NCBI RefSeq assembly: GCF_016427605.1
Contig: NZ_JAELXQ010000005.1
Location: 1-64,000 of the forward strand
Source of the DNA: Ochrobactrum sp. Q0168
Lineage (GTDB): Bacteria; Pseudomonadota; Alphaproteobacteria; Rhizobiales; Rhizobiaceae
Reading direction: 5' to 3'
Length of the DNA stretch: 64,000 nt
Positions 8,677 through 17,892 of the stretch are shown here, piece by piece. A program made the translations under genes and the position numbers. Positions within the stretch are counted from its first letter, which is position 1. Each line of letters begins with the position of its first letter. The notes under the pieces are model-generated. The model searched no databases and was not told the origin of the DNA. It saw nothing but the letters and a program-made list of their open reading frames with translations.

Positions 8677-9431
8677 TCGAAATAAGCCAAGTCAGCAAAT
8701 CCTATAGCGGCGCCCTTGTCGTCGAAGACGTGACCCTGCGCCTGGCCGCGGGCGGCGTAACGTCGATCATCGGCCCCAACGGCGCGGGCAAATCAACGCT
8801 GCTTTCGATGATCAGCCGCCTTTTGCCGATGGACAAAGGCCGCGTGACCGTTGACGGTCTGGATGTCACCACCACATCAGGCGATGTGCTGGCAAAGCGC
8901 CTCTCCATTCTCCGGCAGGAAAACGCCATCAATTCACGACTGACCGTGCGCGACCTCGTAACCTTCGGGCGCTATCCCTATTCCAAGGGCCGACCGAACA
9001 GCGAAGACCGCAAGCATGTCGAACAGGCGATCCATTACCTTGGCCTTGAAAGTTTAAGCGAGCGCTTTCTCGATGAATTGTCCGGCGGTCAGCGCCAGCG
9101 CGCCTTCGTTGCGATGGTGCTCTGTCAGGATACGGACTATGTGCTTCTCGATGAACCGCTGAACAATCTGGATATGAAACACGCGGCGTCGATGATGAAG
9201 CTTTTACGCCGCGCTGCCGATGAGCTTGGCAAGACGGTGGTGCTGGTGCTGCACGACATCAACTTCGCGTCGTGCTATTCCAACCACATCGTTGCCATGC
9301 GCAATGGCAAAGTCGCGCATCAGGGCACGCCGGACGAACTGATCCATCCGGAAATCCTGAGCGACATTTACGACATGGATATCGCGGTCGAGATCATCGG
9401 CGGCAAGCGGATCGGGGTCTATTACCTGTAA
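8673..9431 (+). CDS. fatE: Ferric siderophore ABC transporter ATP-binding protein
   Basis: 252-residue ATPase of the FepC/YclP type that powers siderophore import. Walker A is GPNGAGKST, the signature motif LSGGQRQRAF, Walker B YVLLDEPLNNLD, and the switch histidine lies in LVLHDINFA. The start is TTG at 8673, overlapping the previous stop, with GGGG a few bases upstream. The AATAGA/TCTATT palindrome begins at its stop codon, so a separate promoter for the next gene overlaps its 3' end. Confidence 0.93.
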   Translation: MIEISQVSKSYSGALVVEDVTLRLAAGGVTSIIGPNGAGKSTLLSMISRLLPMDKGRVTVDGLDVTTTSGDVLAKRLSILRQENAINSRLTVRDLVTFGRYPYSKGRPNSEDRKHVEQAIHYLGLESLSERFLDELSGGQRQRAFVAMVLCQDTDYVLLDEPLNNLDMKHAASMMKLLRRAADELGKTVVLVLHDINFASCYSNHIVAMRNGKVAHQGTPDELIHPEILSDIYDMDIAVEIIGGKRIGVYYL

Positions 9432-9445
9432 ATAGACTATCTATT
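9431..9445. promoter_or_regulatory. Candidate Rrf2 operator
   Basis: AATAGA (9431-9436) and TCTATT (9440-9445) are a perfect 6-bp inverted repeat with a 3-nt spacer, 60 bp upstream of the Rrf2 regulator start. Short AT-rich dyads of this kind are usual targets of Rrf2 proteins; autoregulation is an inference. Confidence 0.4.
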
Positions 9446-9505
9446 CGCTCGATTTCGTGCAAAAGCATGCGCAACCAACCATTGGCGATTATCGGTGGAG
9501 TGTCC

Positions 9506-9970
9506 ATGCTGACGAAGAAGGGCAAATATGGTTTGAAAGCATTGGCACATCTTGCCTTGCTTGAACCCGGCGAAAGCGCGTTCGTCGCCGATATTGCTTC
9601 CAAGAACAATATCTCCAAGAAATTTCTCGACGCGATTCTTCTGGAACTGCGCAATGACGGCATCTTGCGTTCCAAGAAAGGTCCCGGCGGCGGCTACAGC
9701 CTTTCCAAACCGGCAGCCGATATCACGATTGGCCAGGTGGTTCGCGTTCTCGACGGCCCGTTGGCACCCATCCGCTGCGCAAGCCGCATGGCCTATCAGC
9801 CATGCGAAGATTGCGAGGATCACCGCGCCTGTCAGGTGCGCCGTTCGATGCTGCTCGTGCGCGAAGCCATCGCCGGCGTTCTCGATTCCATGACGCTGGA
9901 ACAATTTGCCCGCAACGGTGGCCTCGAAGACGACAGCGCCGCGCCCGAATGGGCCAAGCTAAGCGCCTGA
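9506..9970 (+). CDS. Rrf2-family transcriptional regulator with four-cysteine motif
   Basis: 154 residues. An N-terminal winged HTH (KYGLKALAHLALL, NNISKKFLDAILLELRNDGI, KGPGGGYSL) is typical of Rrf2. A cysteine cluster follows: Cys91, Cys100, Cys103 and Cys109. RirA and IscR ligate an iron-sulfur cluster with three cysteines in this region. The spacing here (8, 2 and 5 residues between) matches neither exactly, so I do not call it RirA. The ATG at 9506 has GGTGGAG just upstream. Its place directly after an iron-uptake operon suggests iron- or redox-responsive control, but that is inferred. Its 3' end overlaps the convergent flavin reductase gene by 12 bp. Confidence 0.85.
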   Translation: MLTKKGKYGLKALAHLALLEPGESAFVADIASKNNISKKFLDAILLELRNDGILRSKKGPGGGYSLSKPAADITIGQVVRVLDGPLAPIRCASRMAYQPCEDCEDHRACQVRRSMLLVREAIAGVLDSMTLEQFARNGGLEDDSAAPEWAKLSA

Positions 9971-10513
9971 CAACAGGTCCAGCAGCCGATAGCCGCCATT
10001 GTGATAGACAAGCGGCTCGCCGCCGCCCGCCACGATTTTCAAAACACGACCGATGATGATGGCATGGGTGTGCCGTTCGATGACGTCTTCCACGGCGCAA
10101 TCGACAGCGGCCAGTGCGCCCGTCAGCGCCAGCGCGCCGCTTTCCAGCGTATACCATTCGGCGTCTGCGTAACGCGCGACGCCCTTGATACCGTCCTTGC
10201 CGGCAAAGCGGTCCGCAATCGGCTGCTGGGCAGCCGACAGCACATTGACGCAGAAATGGTTATGGCGGCTAATGGCGGGCCAGACCGACGAACCGCGATT
10301 GATGTTGACGATGATCGTTGGCGGGTCGACCGAAAGTGCCGTCGCCGAGGTGACGGTCGCGCCGGTGCGCCCATCGCCGAAGCCCGCAGTCACAACGCTG
10401 ACGCCGCCAGCCAATTGCCGCATAGCAGCCTTCAACTCATCTGGTGAAACAGCGATATCCGCCGTATCTTCCACCAGTCTCAACGCTTTTTCGCCCATGC
10501 TTGCCACCATCAT
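9959..10513 (-). CDS. Flavin reductase domain protein (HpaC/NtaB-like)
   Basis: Short-chain flavin reductase of about 184 residues. The FMN-binding core shows TAGFGDGRTGATVTSATALS and PPTIIVNINRGSS, and the C-terminal GRVLKIVAGGGEPLVYHNGGY motif. Members supply reduced FMN/FAD to a two-component monooxygenase, or bind flavin for other roles. The open frame extends upstream to 10630, but alignment with the family begins after the Met-Met pair at 10513, so I use that start; the alternative is possible. No partner monooxygenase is adjacent, so the physiological oxygenase is unknown. Confidence 0.75.
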   Translation of the reverse strand: MMVASMGEKALRLVEDTADIAVSPDELKAAMRQLAGGVSVVTAGFGDGRTGATVTSATALSVDPPTIIVNINRGSSVWPAISRHNHFCVNVLSAAQQPIADRFAGKDGIKGVARYADAEWYTLESGALALTGALAAVDCAVEDVIERHTHAIIIGRVLKIVAGGGEPLVYHNGGYRLLDLLSGA

Positions 10514-10677
10514 TTCATTGCCGTCATCGCTTTCTCCGGTCGACCGGATCAAACGCAACGGAATGGTGTCACGCCACGCACCGACGTTCAAAGGTGCTGA
10601 CTGCCTTCTGATCACCAATAGGGAAAGCATTTTCTATTTTCTACAAAATGAATGGAATTAATCCGCTCGCAGCGCCA

Positions 10678-11799
10678 TCAGCGCTGCGTTCTTTTTATAT
10701 GGTGTTCGGCCAGATAGACCCGATCGTCCTGCGTTGAAAACAACACGGAAAAGACAATGCCGATAGCAGCGCCGAGCAATGTGTCAAGCACCCGTTCCGA
10801 CACCATATCGACCCCGTTCAGACCAGGCGCGGCGATATAGGTCATCAGTAGCGCCATCGGCGTTACGAGGATTTGTCCCAGCGCATAATTGGAGCCGATG
10901 ATGACTTCGGTTGCAAATTGCAGGAACCCCAGTATCGCAACCAACGTCCATATGGACGGAGCATGTGTCAGGATCATCCAGGCAACGACCGCGCCCAGAA
11001 GCGTGCCGACCATGCGCTGCAAGGCGCGGTTCATGTTGATATGCAGATGCGCGCCCTGCATTACGGCAACAGCGCCCATTGCCGCCCAGGCGGGGTGCGC
11101 GGCCTCCATGGCATAAGCGGCAAACGCCGCCACGCCCGCGCCAAAGGCAACACGCACTGCTGCGATCAGCCGGTGGCTGACCGGTCGCAACGGTTCCGAC
11201 GGGAAAGGCTTTTCCACACTGGCCTTATGACGGAAATATTCCGTCAGCACACAGATCAGAAAGGCCAGTATTGCGACCAGCGCGGTAGCGGCGGTGCGCT
11301 CCAGCGTCTGCTGTAAACTAACCGACTGGCTCATCGATGCGCCGGCAGCGAAGATGAAAATCAACGCGCCGGGAGGACCGAATTTTCCAGTTGCGGTCAC
11401 AAAGCAGAATACACCGCACAGAACGGCCAGCAGCAGAAGCTGCAAAGCCAGCGGCGCACCCGCTGCGGCGACAAGCGACATGACGAGCACGGCCAGCGTC
11501 TGGCAGATGGCGCACAGAAGCACGACGCGGTTGCGGCTTGCCTGCGGTGCAAAACGCCCGAATAAAGCAACCAGAGCGCCAAGCGAAGCAAAGCCGATCA
11601 GATGCGACCAGGGCGAAAGATAGATGAGCGGCAAGGCGATGACCGCAGTGGCTGCGGACTGAAGGCCTGCAAGCGACGAGTTGCGAATGGAAGGCTGCTG
11701 CGAAAGCGCAACGCTTTCCTGAAACTGCTGCGGTTTCAAAAGCTGGCGCGCGGCGTCGAGCCTGCGGGCCGACGATATCATGGAGGTTTCGGTCCTCAT
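10678..11799 (-). CDS. FUSC-family membrane protein, putative aromatic acid or drug efflux
   Basis: 373-residue integral membrane protein with two blocks of hydrophobic helices (about residues 45-185 and 220-355), the pattern of the FUSC/AaeB/YccS superfamily. It is much shorter than E. coli AaeB because the cytoplasmic domains are missing. The second block carries HPAWAAMGAVAVMQGAHLHI, a typical FUSC segment. Its ATG overlaps the stop of the upstream MarR gene by 4 bp, so both are one operon under the palindrome at 12286-12317. Export of a hydrophobic acid or phenolic compound is a family-based guess. Confidence 0.8.
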   Translation of the reverse strand: MRTETSMISSARRLDAARQLLKPQQFQESVALSQQPSIRNSSLAGLQSAATAVIALPLIYLSPWSHLIGFASLGALVALFGRFAPQASRNRVVLLCAICQTLAVLVMSLVAAAGAPLALQLLLLAVLCGVFCFVTATGKFGPPGALIFIFAAGASMSQSVSLQQTLERTAATALVAILAFLICVLTEYFRHKASVEKPFPSEPLRPVSHRLIAAVRVAFGAGVAAFAAYAMEAAHPAWAAMGAVAVMQGAHLHINMNRALQRMVGTLLGAVVAWMILTHAPSIWTLVAILGFLQFATEVIIGSNYALGQILVTPMALLMTYIAAPGLNGVDMVSERVLDTLLGAAIGIVFSVLFSTQDDRVYLAEHHIKRTQR

Positions 11800-12269
11800 T
11801 CTCCAGTTTCCTGTGAGCGTCTCAACTGATTGGCCGCGAGGCGCCGCTCGATAGCGTCGAAATGGTCAAGCATGGCGGCCAGATCCGCATCGGAAATATC
11901 CGCCAGCATGTCTTCCTCCCCCTTGGCCAGTTCACGCCGGATTTCTGTCACGCGCTGCTCACCCTTCGGCGTGAGGAAGATCAGCCGCGCGCGGTTGTCG
12001 TTTTCATCGACCCGGCGCTCGACCAGCTCCTGACGGGAAAGAATATCCAGAAGCCGCACAAGGCTCGACCCGTCGATACCGACCAGCGCGGCGAGTTCTT
12101 TCTGCGTCACGCCGCCGCCGGTGGTCTGAAGATGGATCAGCGGAACCCATGTGGCATCGGACAGCCCCGCTTCGGCAAGGCGCGCATCAAGCGCGCGCCG
12201 CCAACGCCGGGCAAGCAACGAAAAGCGAATCCCAAACTGGGAGCGAGGAGAAGACGAATTGGACTGCAT
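11796..12269 (-). CDS. MarR-family transcriptional regulator
   Basis: 157-residue MarR repressor. The winged HTH includes TQKELAALVGIDGSSLVRLL and the wing DENDNRARLIFLTPKG. It is the first gene of a two-gene operon with the FUSC transporter. A perfect 12-bp inverted repeat starts 17 bp upstream of its ATG, which strongly suggests autorepression relieved by a phenolic or other small ligand. The overlap with the transporter gene is the ATGA type. Confidence 0.93.
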   Translation of the reverse strand: MQSNSSSPRSQFGIRFSLLARRWRRALDARLAEAGLSDATWVPLIHLQTTGGGVTQKELAALVGIDGSSLVRLLDILSRQELVERRVDENDNRARLIFLTPKGEQRVTEIRRELAKGEEDMLADISDADLAAMLDHFDAIERRLAANQLRRSQETGE

Positions 12270-12285
12270 GACGGCAATAAAGCAC

Positions 12286-12317
12286 GAATTAATTTGATTT
12301 GCAATTCAAATTAATTC
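12286..12317. promoter_or_regulatory. MarR operator, perfect 12-bp inverted repeat
   Basis: GAATTAATTTGA (12286-12297) and TCAAATTAATTC (12306-12317) are exact reverse complements separated by 8 nt. The site lies between the divergent MarR operon and the Na/Pi cotransporter gene, closer to marR. Confidence 0.75.
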
Positions 12318-12487
12318 AGTTGAAACGAATTTTACATTTGGAATTCGCCTGCCGAGATTTTCCAGATAGCGCTTTCTGAACGAGCCGCTTATCATCAAGC
12401 AATACTTCGCCCGAAGGCGCGAAAAATCTGACCGAATAACTGTAATCCCAAAACATCCCGCTCCACGAAGGAAACAAGACAGCAACC

Positions 12488-14353
12488 ATGGCAGCTCTCG
12501 TGTCGTCGGAAAATGGAGTCGGCCAGAAGGCAGCACGCTTTCTCGGCCTGATACTGATCGCTATCCTCGGCTATAGTTTCTGGCTCAATGAAAGCTGGCT
12601 GACACTCTGCGCCGGACTGGCGATTTTCCTGTTCGGCATGCAGTGCCTTGAAGAAGGCTTGCGCAATCTGGCGGGTAGTGCCCTGGAGCGGATGCTGGCG
12701 CGCGGCACCTCCACCTCGTGGAAAAGTCTGCTGGTCGGGCTGGTCGGTGCGACAGTAATGCAATCGAGCACGCTTGTCTCGCTGATGACCATTGCCTTCA
12801 TCACAACTGGCCTTATATCCCTGGCCGCTGGCATATCCATCATTTTCGGTGCAAATCTGGGCTCGGCAACCGGCATATGGCTGCTGTCGCTGGCCGGACA
12901 GAATTTCAGCCTCTCTTCGCTGGCCCTGCCGCTGATGGTGTTTGGCGTATTGGCGAGTTTCTTCGGGCCGAAGATCAAAGCCATCGGGCGCATTCTGCTT
13001 GGCATCGCCTTCATCTTCCTTGGCATTGACGGCATCAAGCAGGGCTTTTCCGTCGTCACCGAGAATTTCGATCTCGCCCAATACAGGATCGACGGCTGGC
13101 TCGGTCAGGTCATTTTCGCTGGCATCGGCCTCGTGCTGACCCTGCTGCTGCAATCGACCCATGCGACCTTGATGCTGACACTTGCAGCGCTGGGTCTCGG
13201 ACAGGTCGATCTCTGGCAATCGGCGGCAATCGCCATCGGAGCCAATGTCGGCAGCAGCATCACCACCGGCATTGCCGGTGCGCTCGGCGGCAATCGCAGC
13301 GGCCAACGACTGGCGCTGGCGCACGTGATTTTCAATGTCGCCACCGCCTGCATTTCGCTGGTTCTGATGGGAATGCTGGTTCGCCTTGCGGTGTGGCTCT
13401 CGCAGGCAATGGACGTTGGTGACAATCAGTTGATCCAGCTCGCGATCTTCAACAGCGAGTTCAACATTTTAGGCGTGCTGATCTTCTGGCCCGCTCTGGT
13501 CCCGTTCACACGCTTTCTGGAACGCGTGCTACCGGGCAGGCCAGAGCCTCGCGTCCTCATTCCAGCAGGCACGCCCGACCTGCCGGAAAATGCACTGCGC
13601 GCCCGTTATCTTGACAAGTCGGCGCTCAGTTCCCCCGAGACGGCTGCGCAGGCACTGGTGCATGAATTGCAGCATCTGGGACGTCTCAGCGTCGAGGTTA
13701 TCTGCCACGCGCTTTATCTGCCGGTCAGCGAAATCAACCGCTCCAAGCATGACGAGGCCATCATGCGCGCCGCACCCGACGTCGATTATGTCGATGCCGA
13801 CCTGCTCTACCGCCTCTATATCAAGGGTGTCTACGGAGACATATTGAGCTTCATCGGCAAGGTCGATCCCGGGAACAACACGGATCAGCAGAATTTCTGG
13901 ATGACTGGACAGGTGATCGCACTGCAAATGGCGGAAATCGTCAAGGACGCCAAGCATCTCCAGAAAAATCTCGGTTTCTATCTGCGGCAGACCAATTCCC
14001 CCGTCCGCGACGCCTATGTTGAACTGCGCGAACATCTGGTCAATGTGCTGCACGAAGTGCGTGTGCTGAGCCGCGCCGATGCCGCCAGCGACAAATGGGA
14101 CGCCCACCAGCAAGCTTTCATCGAGAAGGTCAAAGATTTCGAACGCGCCTTCGGCGCAAAGCTGTTCGAGGCGAACCGGCAGGAGAAAGTCAGCGGCTTA
14201 CAGCTCAGCTCGCTTCTCAACGATCTTGGCTATGCCAGACGCATCGCAAACGGGCTCAACACGCTTCTGACCATTCGCAAGCGGTCGCTCAATGACCCGC
14301 TGCACAATCTCTCCGGCCTTTTCGAGGAAGGCACGCCGCTGGTTCAGATATAA
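12488..14353 (+). CDS. Na+/phosphate cotransporter family protein (NptA/YjbB-like) with PhoU-like tail
   Basis: 621 residues. The first 380 or so hold two inverted Na/Pi-cotransporter repeats, each with the QSS(T) signature: TVMQSSTLVSLM near residue 95 and LLLQSTHATLMLTL near residue 220. The C-terminal 230 residues are helical and PhoU-like, as in bacterial YjbB proteins, which mainly export phosphate. It is transcribed divergently from marR and ends 16 bp before the convergent ureG. Substrate direction is uncertain. Confidence 0.88.
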   Translation: MAALVSSENGVGQKAARFLGLILIAILGYSFWLNESWLTLCAGLAIFLFGMQCLEEGLRNLAGSALERMLARGTSTSWKSLLVGLVGATVMQSSTLVSLMTIAFITTGLISLAAGISIIFGANLGSATGIWLLSLAGQNFSLSSLALPLMVFGVLASFFGPKIKAIGRILLGIAFIFLGIDGIKQGFSVVTENFDLAQYRIDGWLGQVIFAGIGLVLTLLLQSTHATLMLTLAALGLGQVDLWQSAAIAIGANVGSSITTGIAGALGGNRSGQRLALAHVIFNVATACISLVLMGMLVRLAVWLSQAMDVGDNQLIQLAIFNSEFNILGVLIFWPALVPFTRFLERVLPGRPEPRVLIPAGTPDLPENALRARYLDKSALSSPETAAQALVHELQHLGRLSVEVICHALYLPVSEINRSKHDEAIMRAAPDVDYVDADLLYRLYIKGVYGDILSFIGKVDPGNNTDQQNFWMTGQVIALQMAEIVKDAKHLQKNLGFYLRQTNSPVRDAYVELREHLVNVLHEVRVLSRADAASDKWDAHQQAFIEKVKDFERAFGAKLFEANRQEKVSGLQLSSLLNDLGYARRIANGLNTLLTIRKRSLNDPLHNLSGLFEEGTPLVQI

Positions 14354-14369
14354 CGAAACGCCGTCTTTT

Positions 14370-14996
14370 TCAGGCGGCGCGGACCTCCAGACCGCCATTT
14401 TCGACGATGAAGTCAATCACCGCCTGTACGCCCTGACCGCGATGGAGGTCGGTGAAGCCGAACGGGCGTTTGCCACGCATGCGCGCTGCATCGCTTTCCA
14501 TTACCTCAAGGTCCACCCGCACATAGGGCGCAAGATCGCTCTTGTTGATGACCAGAAAGTCCGACCGCGTGATACCCGGCCCGCCCTTGCGCGGAATTTC
14601 CTCGCCCTGACAGACGGAGATGACGTAAAGCGTCAAATCGGCCAGATCGGGGGAGAAAGTGGCGGCAAGATTATCGCCACCAGATTCGATGAAAACGATA
14701 TCCAGATCGGGAAAGCGCCGGTTCATTTCCGCGATGGCCTGCAGGTTGATCGATGCATCCTCGCGGATTGCCGTATGCGGGCAGCCGCCGGTTTCCACGC
14801 CCATGATGCGATCCTCGGACAGCGCCTGATGGCGCGCCAGAATATAAGCGTCTTCCTGCGTATAGATATCGTTGGTGATGACGGCGACCGAATATGTGTC
14901 GCGCAGCGCCTTGCAGAGCTTTTCGGTCGGCGTCGTCTTGCGGGAGCCGCCCGGCCCGCCAATACCAATCCTGAGCGGTCCATTCTTCTGTGTCAT
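14370..14996 (-). CDS. ureG: Urease accessory GTPase UreG with degenerate Walker A motif
   Basis: 208 residues. UreG uses GTP hydrolysis to deliver nickel through UreE, UreF and UreD into apo-urease. The metal-binding [13 protein letters not shown] (Cys-Pro-His), the switch [13 protein letters not shown] and the guanine-specificity NKSDLAP are intact. The P-loop reads [14 protein letters not shown] where the family has GGPVGSGKT(T/A)L: the glycine before the invariant Lys-Thr is Arg, and nearby Val and Leu are Gly and Pro. Each difference needs one base change. This should impair nucleotide binding unless it is a sequence error or is compensated by another ureG. It overlaps the ureF stop by 4 bp and is last in the operon. 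Confidence 0.92.
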   Translation of the reverse strand: MTQKNGPLRIGIGGPGGSRKTTPTEKLCKALRDTYSVAVITNDIYTQEDAYILARHQALSEDRIMGVETGGCPHTAIREDASINLQAIAEMNRRFPDLDIVFIESGGDNLAATFSPDLADLTLYVISVCQGEEIPRKGGPGITRSDFLVINKSDLAPYVRVDLEVMESDAARMRGKRPFGFTDLHRGQGVQAVIDFIVENGGLEVRAA

Positions 14997-15679
14997 GAGC
15001 GAAAAAGCCTCGAATGCTGTGTTTCATGTTTCATGGCCATGATGTCGGCGATGAAAGTCGCCGAACCAAGGTCATCCAGACCGGACTGTCCGGCACGCAT
15101 GGCGGTTTCTGCCAGTGTGTTTTCCAGCGCGGCCATGGTGGTGGTCACGCCGCTTTGCCCCGTGACCGAGAGGCGGATGGACGCCTGCAACAGGTTGATG
15201 CAGAAAGCCTGCAAAAAAGCCGCCAGTGTTGAGACGAGTGGAACGCCATGCGCCCCTGCCACTGCGCCGACGGCCACCGGATAAGCGCAGTTGCCCGGCA
15301 GCTGATCGGAGACAGGAGACGGCCAGCTGCGCGCTGCCGACAGGAAAGCGCCGCCTTGCAGCATGGTTTCCATATGCCGCTCGCGAGAGCCTGCCAGCGC
15401 CTCCGCCAGCTGGGCAAGCTCGCCCAAATCCTCACCCGCCATCGCCCGCCGCCAGCTTTCAGCGCAAAGAACGGCATCGTTCCAGCCCGAACCGCGTGTA
15501 ACGAGCCAGTGCAGCCAGTCCTTCAACTCTGCCGCATCGGTGACGAAGCCATCATGCACCGCCCGCTCCAGCCCGTGGCTATAGCTGAAGGAGCCGACCG
15601 GAAAGACCGGAGACAGCCACGCCATCAGCCGCAGAAGAGCGGTGTTGGGATCAGTCGTGATGGTGGTGGTGATGGTCAT
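14993..15679 (-). CDS. ureF: Urease accessory protein UreF
   Basis: About 228 residues. UreF bridges UreD and UreG and gates GTP hydrolysis during urease maturation. Family marks are [42 protein letters not shown] and the C-terminal [13 protein letters not shown]. The start is ambiguous because the 5' end lies inside the His-tail codons of ureE. The ATG at 15679 is the most economical choice, 28 bases into ureE; another at 15703 would add a Thr-rich leader. Either way the same DNA encodes two proteins in different frames. Confidence 0.9.
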   Translation of the reverse strand: MTITTTITTDPNTALLRLMAWLSPVFPVGSFSYSHGLERAVHDGFVTDAAELKDWLHWLVTRGSGWNDAVLCAESWRRAMAGEDLGELAQLAEALAGSRERHMETMLQGGAFLSAARSWPSPVSDQLPGNCAYPVAVGAVAGAHGVPLVSTLAAFLQAFCINLLQASIRLSVTGQSGVTTTMAALENTLAETAMRAGQSGLDDLGSATFIADIMAMKHETQHSRLFRS

Positions 15680-16148
15680 GGTCGTGGCCGTGCCCGTGGT
15701 CATGATGCGAATGGCCACCTGAATAAGCGCCACGCAACGGGCTGAAAACCGCCACCACATCGGTCACGGTTGCGCCCAGCCCTTCCAGCATCGCCTTGAT
15801 GACGTGATCCCGCAGAATGAAGATACGGTCCGCCTCAATCTGCGCCGCCAGATGGCGATTGCCGATATGCCAGGCAAGCTCGGCAATATGCAGCTGGTCG
15901 CGCCCGTGGATTTCGTAAAGCTCTTCGCTGGCGGCGCGGATTTCAATCTCGCGCCCATCGTCCAGAACAATCCGGTCGCCATGGTCCAGCACCACCGGAT
16001 CGGCAAAATCGGCAAGTACCTTCTCGCCGTTGTCGAGCGTGATTGCCTTGCGGCGCAGATGGCGTTCGTCACGCTCCAGCACGGCATGGGCCGCTGGAAC
16101 CGCGTCGATCACTTCATGCGCGCGGATGATGTCTACTGCACGGAACAT
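15651..16148 (-). CDS. ureE: Urease accessory nickel chaperone UreE
   Basis: 165 residues. UreE is a dimeric nickel chaperone that donates Ni to UreG. The N-terminal peptide-binding domain and the metallochaperone domain ([13 protein letters not shown]) are present. The C-terminus is a histidine-rich tail beginning [17 protein letters not shown] and ending in further His residues, expected to bind several Ni ions. It lies 15 bp downstream of ureC and overlaps ureF. Confidence 0.95.
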   Translation of the reverse strand: MFRAVDIIRAHEVIDAVPAAHAVLERDERHLRRKAITLDNGEKVLADFADPVVLDHGDRIVLDDGREIEIRAASEELYEIHGRDQLHIAELAWHIGNRHLAAQIEADRIFILRDHVIKAMLEGLGATVTDVVAVFSPLRGAYSGGHSHHDHGHGHDHDHHHHHHD

Positions 16149-16163
16149 TTTCTACCTCAATTC

Positions 16164-17876
16164 TCAGAACAGGAAATAACGCTGCGCCATCGGCACCACA
16201 TCCACCGGTTCGCATGTCAAAAGCTCGCCATCAGCGCGCACTTCATAGGTTTCCGGATCGACTTCCATTTGCGGCATGGCATTGTTGAGGATCATCGAGC
16301 GCTTGCCGATGCCGCCGCGCGTATTGACGACAGCCGCCATCTGCTTGTCCACGCCGAGCCTCTCACGCAAACCGCCATCGATTGCTGCCTGCGAAACGAA
16401 GGTGATCGAGGTGTTGGTGCGCGCCTTGCCGAAGGAGCCGAACATGGGCCGGTAATGCATCGGCTGCGGCGTCGGGATAGACCCGTTCGGATCGCCCATC
16501 GGCGCCGTAGCGATCCATCCGCCCAGCAAAACCATATCCGGTTTGACGCCAAAGAAAGCCGGGTTCCATAAGACCAGATCGGCGCGTTTTCCAACCTCAA
16601 TCGAGCCGATCTCATGCGACATGCCATGGGCGATGGCCGGATTGATGGTATATTTCGCCACATAGCGGCGGGCGCGGTAATTGTCATTGCCCGGTCTGTC
16701 GTCCGGCAGGTTGCCGCGCTGGCGCTTCATCTTGTCCGCCGTTTGCCAGCAGCGAATGATCATTTCACCGACCCGGCCCATGGCCTGACTGTCGGACGAA
16801 ATGATCGAGAAAGCACCCATATCATGCAAAATGTCTTCGGCGGCGATGGTTTCCTTGCGGATACGGCTTTCTGCAAAGGCAATGTCTTCGGGGATGGCCG
16901 GTGACAGGTGATGGCAGACCATCAGCATGTCGAGATGCTCTGCGACGGTATTGATCGTATAGGGCCGCGTCGGGTTGGTCGAAGCAGGCAGAACATTCGG
17001 GTACTGGCAGACGCGGATAATATCCGGCGCGTGACCGCCGCCCGCACCTTCCGTATGGAAAGAGTGGATCGTACGGCCCTTGAAGGCATTGAGCGTATCC
17101 TCCACGAAGCCGCTTTCGTTGAGCGTATCGGTGTGGATCGCCACCTGCACGTCGAAATGGTCAGCGACAGACAGGCAGTTGTCGATAGCCGCAGGCGTCG
17201 TGCCCCAATCTTCATGCAGCTTGAGACCGCAAGCCCCTGCCAGAACCATTTCCTCCAGCGCACCCGGCAAGGAGGCATTGCCCTTGCCGAACACGCCGAA
17301 ATTCATCGCCATGCCGTCAAAGGATTCGATCAGCCGCGCAATATGCCAAGGCCCCGGCGTGCAGGTGGTGGCCAGCGTGCCATGCGCGGGGCCGGTGCCG
17401 CCGCCCACCATGCAGGTAATACCCGCATTCAGCGCCTCATCCACCTGTTGCGGCGAGATGAAGTGAATATGCGAGTCGATGCCACCCGCCGTCACGATCT
17501 TGCCCTCGCCCGCGATGATTTCCGTGCCCGGGCCGATGATGATCGTAACACCCGGCTGCGTGTCGGGATTACCCGCTTTGCCGATGCCAGCAATGCGCCC
17601 GTCGCGTAGCCCGATATCGGCCTTGTAGATGCCGGTATGATCCAGAATGAGCGCATTGGTGATGACGGTATCGACCGCGCCTTGCGCCCGCGAAAGCTGG
17701 CTCTGGCCCATGCCATCGCGGATAACCTTGCCGCCCCCGAACTTGACCTCCTCACCATAGGTGGTGAGATCGTGCTCGACCTCGATGACGAGTTCCGTAT
17801 CGGCAAGGCGCACCTTGTCGCCGGTGGTGGGGCCGAACATCTGCGCATAGGTGGCGCGACTGATCTTGGCTGGCAT
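16164..17876 (-). CDS. ureC: Urease alpha subunit UreC
   Basis: 570 residues, the normal length; catalytic subunit hydrolysing urea to ammonia and carbamate. The two-nickel centre residues are visible: His pair in [14 protein letters not shown], carbamylated Lys in GLKLHEDWG, His in [12 protein letters not shown], the flap [20 protein letters not shown] with Cys-His, and Asp in [11 protein letters not shown] take the ATG at 17876 ([17 protein letters not shown]), preceded by GGAG, over the longer frame to 17927 whose extra residues come from a repeat element. It lies between ureB and ureE in the operon. Confidence 0.98.
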   Translation of the reverse strand: MPAKISRATYAQMFGPTTGDKVRLADTELVIEVEHDLTTYGEEVKFGGGKVIRDGMGQSQLSRAQGAVDTVITNALILDHTGIYKADIGLRDGRIAGIGKAGNPDTQPGVTIIIGPGTEIIAGEGKIVTAGGIDSHIHFISPQQVDEALNAGITCMVGGGTGPAHGTLATTCTPGPWHIARLIESFDGMAMNFGVFGKGNASLPGALEEMVLAGACGLKLHEDWGTTPAAIDNCLSVADHFDVQVAIHTDTLNESGFVEDTLNAFKGRTIHSFHTEGAGGGHAPDIIRVCQYPNVLPASTNPTRPYTINTVAEHLDMLMVCHHLSPAIPEDIAFAESRIRKETIAAEDILHDMGAFSIISSDSQAMGRVGEMIIRCWQTADKMKRQRGNLPDDRPGNDNYRARRYVAKYTINPAIAHGMSHEIGSIEVGKRADLVLWNPAFFGVKPDMVLLGGWIATAPMGDPNGSIPTPQPMHYRPMFGSFGKARTNTSITFVSQAAIDGGLRERLGVDKQMAAVVNTRGGIGKRSMILNNAMPQMEVDPETYEVRADGELLTCEPVDVVPMAQRYFLF

Positions 17877-17892
17877 GAAATTCTCCGTCGAC

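Noticed and set aside
9506-9970. Naming the Rrf2 regulator RirA
   Set aside because: Cysteine number and spacing do not match the RirA pattern I know.
15651-15720. Tandem CAT/CAC-like repeats that could suggest a microsatellite or CRISPR
   Set aside because: They are the histidine codons of the UreE tail; no spacer structure.
16908-17609. Long frame antisense to ureC
   Set aside because: Mirror of a highly conserved gene, with no protein features of its own.
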